Of a stretch of 64,000 bases of DNA, positions 1-10,590 are shown piece after piece. The DNA lies in contig JAUXUK010000041.1 of assembly GCA_030680805.1 (NCBI GenBank), positions 1 through 64,000 of the forward strand, written 5' to 3'. The notes below the pieces were generated by a model, which did no database searches, was not told where the DNA came from, and saw only the letters and a program-made list of their open reading frames with translations. Made by a program: the position numbers and the translations under genes. This DNA is from Sulfuritalea sp. GTDB taxonomy: Bacteria; Pseudomonadota; Gammaproteobacteria; Burkholderiales; Rhodocyclaceae. The first letter of the stretch is position 1; each line of letters opens with the position of its first letter.

Positions 1-187
1 CGCTCCTAAAATTTGACGAATGCCCATCGCATATAGCGCCCTCTCAGATCGCCCTACAACCGGCAATCTCAATCTTGGCAATAGGAACAGGGCCCCTGCA
101 GTTTGTCGAAAATTCGGAATTGCGACTTTTTCAACAGAATACTGCCTATTGCAGCCGTTCAATCCGGCACGCCATTCGCGCCCTGGT
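1..187. mobile_element. possible insertion-sequence end (remnant)
   Basis: No protein is recognisable here, and base composition is lower in GC than the neighbouring genes. Read on the minus strand, the stretch near 125-145 contains TTCTGTTGAAAAAGTCG, which resembles the terminal sequence of some transposon families (IS1182/IS5-like, from memory). It ends just before a broken dctP gene, so an insertion that removed the 5' part of dctP would explain both observations. The other end lies outside the window and no transposase is visible, so this is an inference. Confidence 0.3.
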
Positions 188-189
188 AC

Positions 190-511
190 CACGGCCACCT
201 ACCACGGCTATGTGGTGATCGCCAACAAGCGGTTCTGGGACGGCCTGCCGCCGAACATCCGCCAGGCGCTGACCGGCGCGCTGAAGGAGACCACGGCCTA
301 CCTTTACGCCATGGCCAAGCAGGACGACGACGAGGCGCTGGAAGCCGTGCGCAAGACCGGCCGCATGCAGATCTACCAGCCGACGACGCCCGAGATGCAG
401 GAATGGCGCAAGGCCTTCTCCAAGGTACATCAGGAAATGGACGGCCGCGTCGGCAAGGAATTGCTGGAATCGATCTACAAGGAAACCGGGTTCGATCCCG
501 GCAAGCTGTAA
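190..511 (+). pseudogene. dctP: 3' remnant of TRAP transporter solute-binding subunit DctP
   Basis: The last ~105 codons of this frame read like the C-terminal third of a DctP-family periplasmic solute-binding protein. They show a YHGYVVIANKRFWDGLP segment followed by a long helix and a C-terminal ETGFDPGKL. Full DctP proteins are about 330 residues and begin with a signal peptide. Here the upstream ~60 codons of the open frame have no likeness to the family and no signal peptide. No dctQ/dctM genes follow. I read it as a truncated, non-functional gene whose 5' part was lost at the sequence change near 145-190. An ATG at 20 could still give a chimeric protein, but that is unlikely to bind substrate. 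Confidence 0.65.
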
Positions 512-659
512 GGCCACAGCGCGAGGGCAACGCACCGCCGCCGCCGGCTTCCGGCCCCCCGAAAGCCATTGGAGGACCGGAAATCCTTTCATTCCCGGAA
601 AATGCGCGCAGGCTAATAATGGGACAATTCAGCACCTCGACACTCGGACCACACCCGAA

Positions 660-2792
660 ATGACGGAAAAAGACGCCGCAACGCTGGCGAAGCTGATTGC
701 CGGCTGCCGCCAGCAGATGGAAAGCGACTTGTCCGAACTGTTCGAAGAACTCGGGCCTGCGCTGATCCAGAAAGCCGGCGAGCGCAGCAGTGCCAGCAAG
801 GACCTGGCCCAGCGCATCGCCGCCGGTACCCTGAAACCCGCGCTGCAACAGAACTGGGGCAAGGTGGCGCCGGCATTGATGGCGAGTCTCGCCGAGCGAG
901 CCCGGCAGGCGGCGAAACCGGGCGATGGCTATGGCGACGGCTACGGCGACGCGAGAGCGTTGAAGATCGCGACCGATGCCGAGCTCGCCCTGCAGTTGGC
1001 TGCACACGAGGTCCTCGAGCGCCTGACCTTGGCCTGCCGCGAAGAAACCAACTCGCTGGAACGGCGGATTTCCTACCTGGTGCTGCGCAGCGCCATGAAA
1101 CCGGCCGACAAGACGTTCAAGGTCGCGTCACTGTGGCCCTGCATCGAGGCTGCCTGCGCCGAGGTGACCAATGACGCGGCGGCAGGCACCGTGCTGCTGC
1201 AACTGGTTGGCGAGCGCCTCGCTGCGGAACTGCCCCAACTCTATCGCGTCGTCAACGAAACCCTGATCGACGCCGATATCCTGCCACGCCTCAAACGCAG
1301 CTACCGGGAGTTGGGGCTGGTCGACCCCCAGGAGGCCGCCGCCGAATCGGCCAAGATGGAGAGTGCCGTCGACCGGCTGGTAAAGGCGCGCAGCAAGGAC
1401 GGCGAAGGCACCGCCCGCGGACCCGGCGACGGCAACCTGGAGCTCTTCGACTCGATGAAGACGCTGCAGGCAGCGCCGGCGCACGCCACCCCCGGCACCC
1501 ATGCCAATATCGTGCGCATGGCGCGCGACAGCGGCGCCGCGCGCGACGCACGCCCGCAGGAAGCCGTCACGCTGGACATCGTCGCCGAGCTGTTCGACCT
1601 GATCTTCAGCGACCCGAACGTCGCGAACGGCATGAAGGGGCTGGTGGCCCGCCTGCAATCGACGGTGCTGAAGGCGGCCATGCTCAACAAGAGCTTCTTC
1701 GCCGATCACAGGCACCCGGCGCGGCACTTTCTGGACAGCATCTCGAGCGTCGCGATCCGCTGGGGCAAGGTGGTCAATGTCGACGACCCCTTCTTCGTCA
1801 AGCTGCTGGAGCTGGTCAACAAGGTCGAGGCCACCTACGACGGCGACCTGGGCGTATTCGACGCCGCGAACGCCGAGCTCGATGCCTTCCTCGCCGAACG
1901 TGAGGAGATCGAGGAGCAGCAGAACCGCGAACTGGCCGACGCCGTGCATGCGCGCGAGGAGGAGATCCGCCGCACCCGTGTGGCCCAGATGCAGGCGCAA
2001 AGGGCGGCGAACCACTGCATCGAGCGGCTGCTGGGGCCGCTGGTACCGCGCGAGATAGAGGAGTTCCTGCGCAGCTACTGGCGCGACGTGGTTCAGGGAA
2101 GGATCTCGCAGGCCGGGGAGGACGGCGCGTCCACCAAAGAGGCCCTGCAGACCGTCGTCGCGCTGATATGGGCCGTGACGCCGAAGCACGATCCGGGGGA
2201 ACGGAGCCGGCATGCCGCCGCGCTGCCCGGGCTGCTGAAGAAGCTCAACGCCGGCTTCGACGAGATCGGCGCCGCGCCCGCCGAGCGCATGGCTTTCATG
2301 GACACGCTGGTCGACCTGCAGCTCGCCGCGCTGCGCGCGGAAACGCAGAAGCCCCCCGCCACCAAGGACAAGGCGGCGCCGGCACCGGAGGAGAAGGCGT
2401 CCGCCCGCGGCGCGGGGCCGACCCTGCAGGTCAGCCATGCCACCAGTACCGGTGTCCGCGTGCAGGACATCTCGCTCTCCGGCACCGGCGAGCTCGATGC
2501 GGATAACACGCCGGATAGCGGCGACCTGCGCCGCGTGAGGCAACTCGTGCGCGGCGACTGGGTCGATTTCATCACGGCCGGACAAGGCCGCCGCGAGCGC
2601 CTGACCTGGATCAACCCCAGCCGGACGATGTTCCTCTTCACCAACAGCGCGTCGGCATGCGCCATTTCCATCACCCCGGAAGCCCTGGCGGTGCGCCTGA
2701 GGAACCAGACCGTGCGTATCGTGTTGCCCGACCGGCCGATGTTCGAGCGCGCCATCCACGGCGCCATCAATTCGCTGGACAAGCGCGCCTGA
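660..2792 (+). CDS. DUF1631 family protein
   Basis: A 710-residue protein matching the DUF1631 family, which is typical of beta- and gammaproteobacteria and has no firm function. The N-terminal two thirds is helical. A highly charged, probably coiled-coil segment rich in Glu and Arg lies at about residues 415-455. The last ~110 residues form the conserved C-terminal domain, with GDWVDFITAGQGRRERLTWI and then MFLFTNSASACAISI, a beta-rich fold reminiscent of PilZ-like barrels. The ATG at 660 has no clear ribosome-binding site, so the true start could be slightly downstream. It stands alone, followed by a hairpin terminator near 2873. Family assignment is fairly sure; role unknown. Confidence 0.8.
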   Translation: MTEKDAATLAKLIAGCRQQMESDLSELFEELGPALIQKAGERSSASKDLAQRIAAGTLKPALQQNWGKVAPALMASLAERARQAAKPGDGYGDGYGDARALKIATDAELALQLAAHEVLERLTLACREETNSLERRISYLVLRSAMKPADKTFKVASLWPCIEAACAEVTNDAAAGTVLLQLVGERLAAELPQLYRVVNETLIDADILPRLKRSYRELGLVDPQEAAAESAKMESAVDRLVKARSKDGEGTARGPGDGNLELFDSMKTLQAAPAHATPGTHANIVRMARDSGAARDARPQEAVTLDIVAELFDLIFSDPNVANGMKGLVARLQSTVLKAAMLNKSFFADHRHPARHFLDSISSVAIRWGKVVNVDDPFFVKLLELVNKVEATYDGDLGVFDAANAELDAFLAEREEIEEQQNRELADAVHAREEEIRRTRVAQMQAQRAANHCIERLLGPLVPREIEEFLRSYWRDVVQGRISQAGEDGASTKEALQTVVALIWAVTPKHDPGERSRHAAALPGLLKKLNAGFDEIGAAPAERMAFMDTLVDLQLAALRAETQKPPATKDKAAPAPEEKASARGAGPTLQVSHATSTGVRVQDISLSGTGELDADNTPDSGDLRRVRQLVRGDWVDFITAGQGRRERLTWINPSRTMFLFTNSASACAISITPEALAVRLRNQTVRIVLPDRPMFERAIHGAINSLDKRA

Positions 2793-2872
2793 GCATCGGG
2801 CGCCAAAAGCACCCAGGCGGCGCTCAGGCGGTTTCGGCGCGGCGGACGCCTTCTCCGCCAGGTAAAAACGCG

Positions 2873-2905
2873 AAAGCCGCATCCCGCAGGGGATTGCGGC
2901 TTTTT
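2873..2905 (+). terminator. Rho-independent terminator after the DUF1631 gene
   Basis: An AAAGCCGCA arm pairs, with one bulged base, to TGCGGCTTT across a short loop and is followed by a T run. It lies about 80 bases after the DUF1631 stop. It may also stop transcription coming from the opposite strand, because the arms carry A and T runs on both sides. Confidence 0.7.
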
Positions 2906-2992
2906 CGCTCTCATCCATCCGCGTTTCTACCCACGTCGGTACGTGCCTGCTCCACATTGCGGGAGATCATTCCTCCCCGGCCGGCGCATTTG

Positions 2993-3594
2993 CTAGGCCC
3001 GCGCGTGGCTGGCGCGGATCCAGAGCGCTTCCTCGCGCTCCATCTCCTCGAGGTGCACCTCGATGTCGCCGAATTCGAGGTCGATTTCCGGCAGCACCAC
3101 GTCGTGGATGGCACAGGCGCGGCGCAGGGTGCGCCGGTATTCGCGATGCAGGCGCAGCAGGTTGCCGCTGGCCGCCGCCAGCGGCGCCGCCGCCGCCGCC
3201 AGTGCGACGAAGGCGGCGCGACAGGCCTCGGCCTCCGGCGAGGGAAACACCGCGGCGGGCGCCGCGAGAGTGCGCACTTCGGCCTCGCCGCGGCAGAGCG
3301 CGACGCCGAGCAGTGACGAGCGCTGCAAGCGCAGATCGACGCACTGCCCGGCCAGCGCCGGGTACACCGAGAGACCTTCCAGGCCGTGGCGCAGCAGTGC
3401 GGCCTCAAGGCTGCGCCGCGCCTCGCGCTGTCTGTCCGCGAAGGTCGCGCGCAGCAGGTCGTAACGCTTGAGTTCGGCGGTCATTTCGGCGGCCAGCAAC
3501 AGGCACTTTTCGTCGAGGAAGACATAGCCCTCGCGCATCGCGCGGCGTTCCTCGCCGAGCCCGATCAGGCGGCTGCGGGTCGGCGATTCGAAGC

Positions 3595-3598
<4 letters not shown>
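2993..3598 (-). CDS. V/A-type ATPase subunit D (central stalk)
   Basis: This 201-residue protein is the last gene of the nine-gene ATPase operon. Subunit D forms the central rotor shaft that couples the A3B3 head to the membrane ring. It shows the family pattern: an N-terminal segment with PTRSRLIGLGEE followed by a long helix (LLLAAEMTAELKRYDLL), a variable middle, and a second long helix near the C-terminus (LLRLHREYRRTLRRACAI). The start MSFESPT overlaps the end of the subunit B gene by four bases (ATGA), which argues for translational coupling. The frame stays open upstream through subunit B, so the start was chosen by homology and the overlap. Confidence 0.85.
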
Positions 3599-4963
<1,365 letters not shown>

Positions 4964-4980
<17 letters not shown>

Positions 4981-6763
4981 CGCCGGCCTCCGTCAACAGT
5001 GTCGCGAAATCGGCTTCCAGCGCAGCTTCCAGGGCGACAAAGGCTTCCGCCTCGTCCTCGCCGATCTCGTCGCCCATGCGCTGCAAGGGCCGCAGCACCG
5101 GCAGTGCGGCCACCGCTTCGGGGCTCGCACCGCGCGCCAGCGCGGCCGCGGCGAGATCCATGAAGCGGCCGAGCAGGCGCATCATGCGCGCCTGGCGCTG
5201 CGGCCCGCAGTAGGCGTCCTTGGCCGAATAAGCCGACTGGCGCAGGAAGGTTTCATTCACCACTTCGGCGCACAGCAGCGTCAGCCGCTGCTGCGGCTGC
5301 AGCGCATCCTTGCCGACGATGCGCGCCATGCGTTCCAGCCGCGCCTGTTCGGCGAGCAGGGTCAGGAAGCGCCGGCGCAGCGCCTGCCAGCCTTCTTCAG
5401 CACCGTTCATCGCCGCGCCGAAGGTTTCGGCGAAGACGCCGACCCACCAGCCCGCCACCGTGTCGGCGTCCTGCGAATACGAGGCCAGCGGCGCGATCGC
5501 GGGGTAGAAGCGGGCGCGCGCCCGTGTCACGTCCAGCGCCCAGAAGCTGCGCACGTAGCGCGTGGTGTGGCTGGTCACCGGCTCCGAAAAATCGCCCGAC
5601 TGCGGGCTCACCGAACCGATCAGGGTGACCGAGCCCAGGTCGCCGCTCAGGGTGCGCACGCGGGCCGCGCGCTCGTAGAACTCGGCCAGGCGGCTGCCCA
5701 GGTAGGCCGGATAGCCGCCCTCGCCGGGCAGTTCGCCGAGCCGCCCGGAAACCTCGCGCAGCGCCTCGGCCCAGCGGCTGGTCGAATCCGCCATCAGCGC
5801 CACGTGCAGGCCCTGGTCGCGGAAATACTCGGCAATGGTCACCGCGCAGTAAATGCTCGCCTCGCGCGCCGCCACCGGCATGTTCGACGTATTGGCGACG
5901 ATCACCGTGCGCTCGCTCATCGGCCGGCCGCTGCGCGCATCGATGAGGCCGGCGATCTCCTCGACCGCGCCGGCCATCTCGTTGCCGCGCTCGCCGCAAC
6001 CCAGGTAGACGATGACATCGGCCGCGCAGGCCTTGACCAGGGCTTCGAGCAGTACCGTCTTGCCGGTACCGAAGCCGCCGGGGATCGCTGCCTTGCCGCC
6101 CAGCGCCACCGGAAACAGCGCGTCGATCACGCGCTGCCCGGTCACCAGCGGGTCACCGCTGGGCAGGCGCTGAGCCACGGGCCGTGGCACGCGCACCGGC
6201 CACACTTCGCTCATCATCAGTTGATGCTCCGTGCCCGTGGCGTCCTTCAGCACGCACAGCACCTCGTCATCGCAATGCTCGCCGACGGCGACGATGCGCA
6301 GCACCTCGCCGCTCTTGCCCGGCGGCACCAGGCAGCGGTGTTCGCGTGCGCCTGCGCTGGGGCCGGCGACGCGGCCAAACTCGGCGCCGGCGTGCAGAAC
6401 CTGTCCGGGTTGCACCAGCGGACGGAAGGCGTGGCGGCGCGTCGATGCGCCGCTGAAGCCCGGCGCGACGAAAACCGAATCGCTGCCCGAGAGCGGCCGC
6501 AGCAGGCCGTCGCAGATGCTGCCGAGCAGGCCCGGTCCGAGCCGGATCGACAGCGGCAGGCCGCTGCCTTCGACTGCGTCGCCCGGACGCAGGCCGGTGG
6601 TGTCCTCGTACACCTGCGCCACCAGCAGGTCTTCGTGCAGGCTGACCACCTCGCCCAGCAACTGGTTCGGCCCGACGCGCAGTGCCTCGCGCAGCGCGAA
6701 CGGCCCCGTGGCGCGCGCGCGCAACACCGGGCCGCTGATCCATTCGATACTCGCTCTGCTCAT
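4964..6763 (-). CDS. V/A-type ATPase catalytic subunit A
   Basis: A 599-residue catalytic subunit that hydrolyses or makes ATP in the A3B3 head. The Walker A motif GGFGTGKT sits at residues 229-236, preceded by the family's characteristic long insert (about 90-190). [10 protein letters not shown] supplies the glutamate used in catalysis and [19 protein letters not shown] the conserved nucleotide-site segment. F-type beta subunits lack the insert, which separates this from an F-ATPase. It starts four bases after the subunit E stop. The residues lining the catalytic site look intact, so it should be functional. Confidence 0.95.
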
Positions 6764-6767
6764 GTGA

Positions 6768-7472
6768 CTACCCTCCCCCCAGCCCCCTGCCCGAGGCAGG
6801 GGGTGACGGCGGTTCGCCGCTGCGCGGCTCCAAGGGGTTGGCGGCGCTCCCTTGGGGCGGCCCGGCGGGAGCGCTCTCCATCAATTGCAGGAGTCGCCCA
6901 TAGACCCAGGCGCGGTCGGCGAGCAGCCCGACCGGCGTTGCTTCCAGCCGCGCCGCGCCGGCCTGGATCTCAATGCCCGCGTCGATGCCGGCGTCGGCCT
7001 CGAAACTCGCGCCGGCGACGCCGAGTTCGCCAAGGCGCTGCTTCAGCCATGCGATGTCGTCGGCGCCGAGATCGGGCGCATGGCGGATGGACCAGGCACT
7101 ACGCGGCAGGGTCAGTGCGGCGCGGGCCACGGCCTGTTCCAGCCATTGCCGGCGCCGTGGCGGGTGTTCCCAGACGGCGTGCAGCGCTGCCGGCAGAATG
7201 GCTTCGGCGGCGGCTACGGCGAGGCCGGCCTGGCGCTGCGCTGCGTGCCGCCTTGCAGCCTGCAATTGCGCGCGGGCGGCGGCAATCCTCGCCCTCGCAC
7301 TCGCGCGCTCCGCATTCAGCGCTGCCCGCAGTCGCTGACGACTCTCGCGCATGGCCGCGGCGTGCATGGCTTCGGCTTGCGCCTGCGCGTCACCGAGGAT
7401 TTCCGCGCAACGTGCTTCGCTGGCCTGAGCGACCACATCGAGCAGGGTCGACAATGCGCCGGCAATCGTCAC
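6768..7472 (-). CDS. V/A-type ATPase subunit E (peripheral stalk)
   Basis: A 234-residue protein with a long Ala/Arg/Gln/Glu-rich coiled coil (about residues 15-90) followed by a globular C-terminal domain ending near LLQLMES. This is the layout of subunit E, which pairs with G/H in the peripheral stator stalk. Sequence identity to the family is not obvious by eye; position and architecture decide the call. The last ~35 residues, rich in Pro, Gly and Ser, are not expected in the family and are encoded by a hairpin-forming repeat (6783-6803 and flanks). The start overlaps the subunit F stop by four bases. Confidence 0.72.
   Translation of the reverse strand: MTIAGALSTLLDVVAQASEARCAEILGDAQAQAEAMHAAAMRESRQRLRAALNAERASARARIAAARAQLQAARRHAAQRQAGLAVAAAEAILPAALHAVWEHPPRRRQWLEQAVARAALTLPRSAWSIRHAPDLGADDIAWLKQRLGELGVAGASFEADAGIDAGIEIQAGAARLEATPVGLLADRAWVYGRLLQLMESAPAGPPQGSAANPLEPRSGEPPSPPASGRGLGGG
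6774..6870. repeat. hairpin-rich repeat-like sequence fused to the subunit E 3' end
   Basis: CCCCCTGCC at 6783-6791 and GGCAGGGGG at 6795-6803 form a perfect 9-bp stem with a 3-base loop. A second pairing, CCAAGGG with CCCTTGG, follows at about 6831-6856. Sequences of this kind are usually intergenic repeats in betaproteobacteria. Here they are translated as the C-terminal tail of subunit E. The stem could also tune mRNA stability between the E and A cistrons. Confidence 0.5.
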
Positions 7473-7744
7473 GGCGTACCTCCCAGCAGGCGGCGCACCG
7501 GCTCCGCAACGTCGGTGTCGTCGAGCACCATGACCAGCGGCTGCGCGGCGGCACGCGCGTCGGCCAGGCGCACGGCCGGCAGCCGCGCCGCACAGCGGGC
7601 TCCGATCAGCAGCAGCGTCGCCTCGTCGAGCGCACGGGCAAATTCGGCGGCTTCGCTGCCGGTCGCGACAGCCCGCGACTCGATGCCGGCGAGGCGGAAT
7701 CCGGCCGCCTCGGCTTCGCTGCCGAGATAGATGATCTGGCTCAT
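7469..7744 (-). CDS. V/A-type ATPase subunit F (central stalk)
   Basis: A small 91-residue protein with an alternating beta-alpha pattern: IIYLGSEAEAAGFRLAGI at the start, then ALDEATLLLIGARCAARLP and PLVMVLDDTD. Subunit F has this CheY-like fold, begins with a short strand followed by a GF.LAG segment, and binds subunit D in the rotor. Length (usually 95-105) and position between K and E support the call. The family's C-terminal helix is short here. The gene overlaps the next one (E) by four bases. Confidence 0.75.
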   Translation of the reverse strand: MSQIIYLGSEAEAAGFRLAGIESRAVATGSEAAEFARALDEATLLLIGARCAARLPAVRLADARAAAQPLVMVLDDTDVAEPVRRLLGGTP

Positions 7745-7766
7745 GGGACTACTCTCCCGCTGGTGT

Positions 7767-8114
7767 TCATGCCAAGCGGTTGAGGATCAGGATGGACACG
7801 ATCAGGCCGTAGATGGCGATGCCTTCGGCGAGGCCGACCAGGATCAGCAGGCGCCCCAGCAGTTCCGGCTTCTCGGTCAGGGCGCCGACCGCGGCGGCGC
7901 CCAGCTTGCCCACCGCAAGGCCGGCGCCGAGCGAGGACAGGCCGGTAGCCAGCGCGGCGCTGAACAGGCCCAGCCCGATCGCGTTGCCGTCCAGCGCGGT
8001 CGGCGGCGGCGCGGCGGCCAGTGCCGGCGTGGCGAACAGGATCGCCGTGGCGCCGGCGGCCATTACCGCGGCAAAGGCGAGCACGGCCAACAACAATGTC
8101 ATCTTGGGTTTCAT
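7767..8114 (-). CDS. V/A-type ATPase proteolipid subunit K (c ring)
   Basis: A 115-residue membrane protein. After an N-terminal hydrophobic segment (about 5-34, possibly a cleaved signal) come two transmembrane helices forming one hairpin. The ion-carrying glutamate is in the last helix (LILVGLAEGIAIYGLIV, about residue 96). This is the single-hairpin archaeal style rather than the four-helix subunit of Thermus-independent V-ATPases. I do not see the extra polar ligands typical of Na+-specific rings, so protons are the likelier coupling ion, but that judgement is by eye only. It overlaps subunit I by four bases. Confidence 0.88.
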   Translation of the reverse strand: MKPKMTLLLAVLAFAAVMAAGATAILFATPALAAAPPPTALDGNAIGLGLFSAALATGLSSLGAGLAVGKLGAAAVGALTEKPELLGRLLILVGLAEGIAIYGLIVSILILNRLA

Positions 8115-9907
8115 GGTGCAGCTCCTTGGGATCCGGAAGGGGGTGGCGGCGCCGGGTGGAAAGCCCGCCCGGCACCGGAAAAGAAACGGATGAAGAACTC
8201 GAACAGCAGCAGGCGCGTGGTCTGGATCGACACCACCAGCACCTCCAGCGCAATGATGAACACGTTGCCGAGGATGAAGACCAGCACGCCGGCGCTGCCG
8301 GCATCGGCTGCCAGCATGCCGAGCGCGGCGGAGAGGCCGGCGTGGGCGATGGCGAAGGCGCCGACGCGGACGAAGGACAGCGTGTTGATCGCCAATTGCA
8401 CGGCCTTCTCGGCGATTTCGGCGAGCCCGGCAGCCACTGCGCCGGTGCCGCCGCCGGTGCGGAACTCCATGATCGCGGCGGCAACGAGGATGGCGGCGGC
8501 GACCAGATAGCCCGCGGCGGACAGCATGGCGCCGGCGGCAAGCGCCAGCAAACAGGCCGCGGCCGCGCCGTCACTGCGCAGCCAGGCGCCGAGTTCGCCG
8601 CGCCAGCGCGCTTCGGTCGCCGCCAGTCCAAGCCCGACCAGCAGCAGCAGCGCACCGCCGACCATGGGCACCAACAGCACGCTCAAGGGATCGTCCAGCG
8701 GATCGACCCACCAGGCGGCGAACAGCCCATGCACGCTGAATGCGCTGCCGAACAGCAGGCCGAAGCCCATCGCCGCGATGCCACCGGGAATGAACAGCCG
8801 TGCCAGCGGCCAGCGCTTGCCGAAGATCAGGCCGCCACAGGCCAGCAGCAAACCCTGGCCGACATCGCCGAACATGTAGCCGAACATCAGCGGGAAGGCA
8901 ATGGCGACCACCATGCTCGGATCGGCGGCGTTGCGGTCGGGCATGCCGACCAGCCGGCTGAATACTTCGTAGGGGCTGACCCACCAGGCGTTGTGCAGCA
9001 GCATCGGCGGCTTCAGGCCCGGCGGCGGCGCGCCGAAACGCACCAGGGCGGGGGCGCCGCTGGCGTCCACCGTGCGCGCCAGCGCTCGCGCGTCGCCGGT
9101 CCAGCCGGTCACGGTGCACAGCGCCTGGCGCGTGCGCACCGAGGCGACATTGGTCAGGCACCACCAGCCCTGCCGGGCGTCGGCCACCGCCTCGGCGATG
9201 CCATACTCGGTGCCCAGCGCAGTCAGGGCATCGTCGATTTCCGCCTGCCGCGCCAGGCAAGCTGCGGCGCGGCTTCCCAGCGCCGCTTCGGGATCGGCTG
9301 CGGCCAATTCCGTTACCGGCTCGATGCGACGGCCGCCGACGCCGGCAATCCGTTCGCCATACTCGGCCAGCGCCGCCGGCGTTCCCAGCGCCAGTACGCA
9401 GGATTCGTCCGTCATGGCGACGGGCCTGAGCATCAGCGCCGCGGGCGACATTACGGTGGCGGCCTGCGCGCCGCAAAACATCGCGGCGGCCAGCCGCCCG
9501 GGGTTCAGCAGCACGGCGCGCTCTTCGGCGCCGATGCCGCTTGCGGCGAGCAGCCTTTGCCAGCGGCGCAGCGCGAGCACTTCGCTGCGCAATTCGTCGC
9601 CTTCCTGCAGCAGGGGCTCCGCAGCCTGGCTCCAGCGCTCCAGGCGCGCCAGCGCGGATTCCAGCACCGCTTCGGGAAAGGCATGCGGCACCGTGGGTAC
9701 CGCAACCGACGGCCAGTCGCCGTGGTGGCGACGCTCCAGTTCCTCGAAGCGCTGGCGAAGGGTTTCCGCATGCGCCGCACCCGCCATCGCCGCCGTCGCC
9801 GTCTCGAACTCGGCGCAACCGGCGCTCGCCAGGCCTTCGAACAGGCGGGTCGCGTCGTCCTTGGCGGCGACGATCTCGAACCAGGTGGCCGGCGTCGGCC
9901 GGATCAT
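8111..9907 (-). CDS. V/A-type ATPase membrane subunit I (a subunit)
   Basis: A 598-residue stator membrane subunit. The N-terminal ~320 residues are soluble and partly coiled coil. From about residue 325 there are at least six or seven transmembrane helices, including the conserved MFGYMFGDVGQGLLL segment and, near the C-terminus, NTLSFVRVGAFAIAHAGLS. The latter carries the arginine needed for ion transfer to the ring. Length is somewhat shorter than typical 620-660 residue homologues. It is coupled by four-base overlaps to subunit C upstream and subunit K downstream. Confidence 0.93.
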   Translation of the reverse strand: MIRPTPATWFEIVAAKDDATRLFEGLASAGCAEFETATAAMAGAAHAETLRQRFEELERRHHGDWPSVAVPTVPHAFPEAVLESALARLERWSQAAEPLLQEGDELRSEVLALRRWQRLLAASGIGAEERAVLLNPGRLAAAMFCGAQAATVMSPAALMLRPVAMTDESCVLALGTPAALAEYGERIAGVGGRRIEPVTELAAADPEAALGSRAAACLARQAEIDDALTALGTEYGIAEAVADARQGWWCLTNVASVRTRQALCTVTGWTGDARALARTVDASGAPALVRFGAPPPGLKPPMLLHNAWWVSPYEVFSRLVGMPDRNAADPSMVVAIAFPLMFGYMFGDVGQGLLLACGGLIFGKRWPLARLFIPGGIAAMGFGLLFGSAFSVHGLFAAWWVDPLDDPLSVLLVPMVGGALLLLVGLGLAATEARWRGELGAWLRSDGAAAACLLALAAGAMLSAAGYLVAAAILVAAAIMEFRTGGGTGAVAAGLAEIAEKAVQLAINTLSFVRVGAFAIAHAGLSAALGMLAADAGSAGVLVFILGNVFIIALEVLVVSIQTTRLLLFEFFIRFFSGAGRAFHPAPPPPSGSQGAAP

Positions 9908-10578
9908 GGCAGACGCCTCCGGCGCACTGCGCGCAGTAGCAGGTCGGCACGCAGCCGCTCAAGGTCGAGCGCCAGCAAGAGCAGGAACAGGAAGGCAGCG
10001 GCCGGCTGCAGCGCGGCGCGGCGAAACGCGCAGGCCATTCGGCCGCGCAGGGCGCGCCGGACTTCCCATGCCGTACTTGCATCGTGAAGCGTGAAATCCG
10101 CCAGGTGCTGGCGCAGACGGCTGCAGAACTGCTGCAGTTCGCCGTGATCGGCTTCGCCATCCTGCGGCCAGAGGCGGACCCAGCAGGCCTGCCACTGCTC
10201 CAGGTTCGCCTTGTTACCGGCCAATGCGGCAAGGCGACCATCCAGCTCGACGCCTTTGGGCAGCGTTTCGCCGCGCTCGCGATGGGCCAGCGCGGGCAGG
10301 TCGCTCAGGGTTGCTACCCAGCGCGCGGCGGGAGCCCATTCCGCCGGCAGCCAGCGCGCCACCTCGGCGACGGTCTTGCGCCAGAACCGGCGCAGGGCCT
10401 GTTCGATCTCGTGCGGTCCGGCGCCATCGTCGATGCCGACCAGCCAGTCGGCAAAGGGCATGGCACGTGCCGCCGCAAGGTAGGCGACAAAGTCGCGATG
10501 CGCTCCCAGTTGCCGCCACTGCGCCTCGCCGGGGTGGGCGCCGTAGCGTGCCTGAAGCCGGGCCTGGGCGTATTCCAT
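9904..10578 (-). CDS. V/A-type ATPase subunit C/d-like (short form)
   Basis: A 224-residue protein between the G/H-like gene and subunit I. Weak but telling likeness to subunit C (AC39/d family) is seen in two places. One is the central ALRRFWRKTVAEVARW. The other is the end, a hydrophobic helix followed by LDLERLRADLLLRAVRR, matching the family's C-terminal 'E-x-x-x-L-R' pattern. Usual members are about 320-350 residues, so this one lacks a third of the domain. In the complex it would cap the K ring and hold the central stalk. The call leans on position in the operon. Confidence 0.6.
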   Translation of the reverse strand: MEYAQARLQARYGAHPGEAQWRQLGAHRDFVAYLAAARAMPFADWLVGIDDGAGPHEIEQALRRFWRKTVAEVARWLPAEWAPAARWVATLSDLPALAHRERGETLPKGVELDGRLAALAGNKANLEQWQACWVRLWPQDGEADHGELQQFCSRLRQHLADFTLHDASTAWEVRRALRGRMACAFRRAALQPAAAFLFLLLLALDLERLRADLLLRAVRRRRLP

Positions 10579-10590
10579 GACGTGCCGCCT

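Noticed and set aside
1128-2957. A 609-codon minus-strand open frame opposite the DUF1631 gene
   Set aside because: No recognisable domain; the DUF1631 frame on the other strand carries the conserved C-terminal block.
5567-7783. A 738-codon plus-strand open frame across the ATPase operon
   Set aside because: It runs opposite subunits A, E and F, and its His/Arg/Gln-rich translation is typical of a shadow frame.
8021-10087. A 688-codon plus-strand open frame over ATPase subunits K, I and C
   Set aside because: Same reasoning: low-complexity Gly/Gln/Arg translation opposite well-supported membrane subunits.
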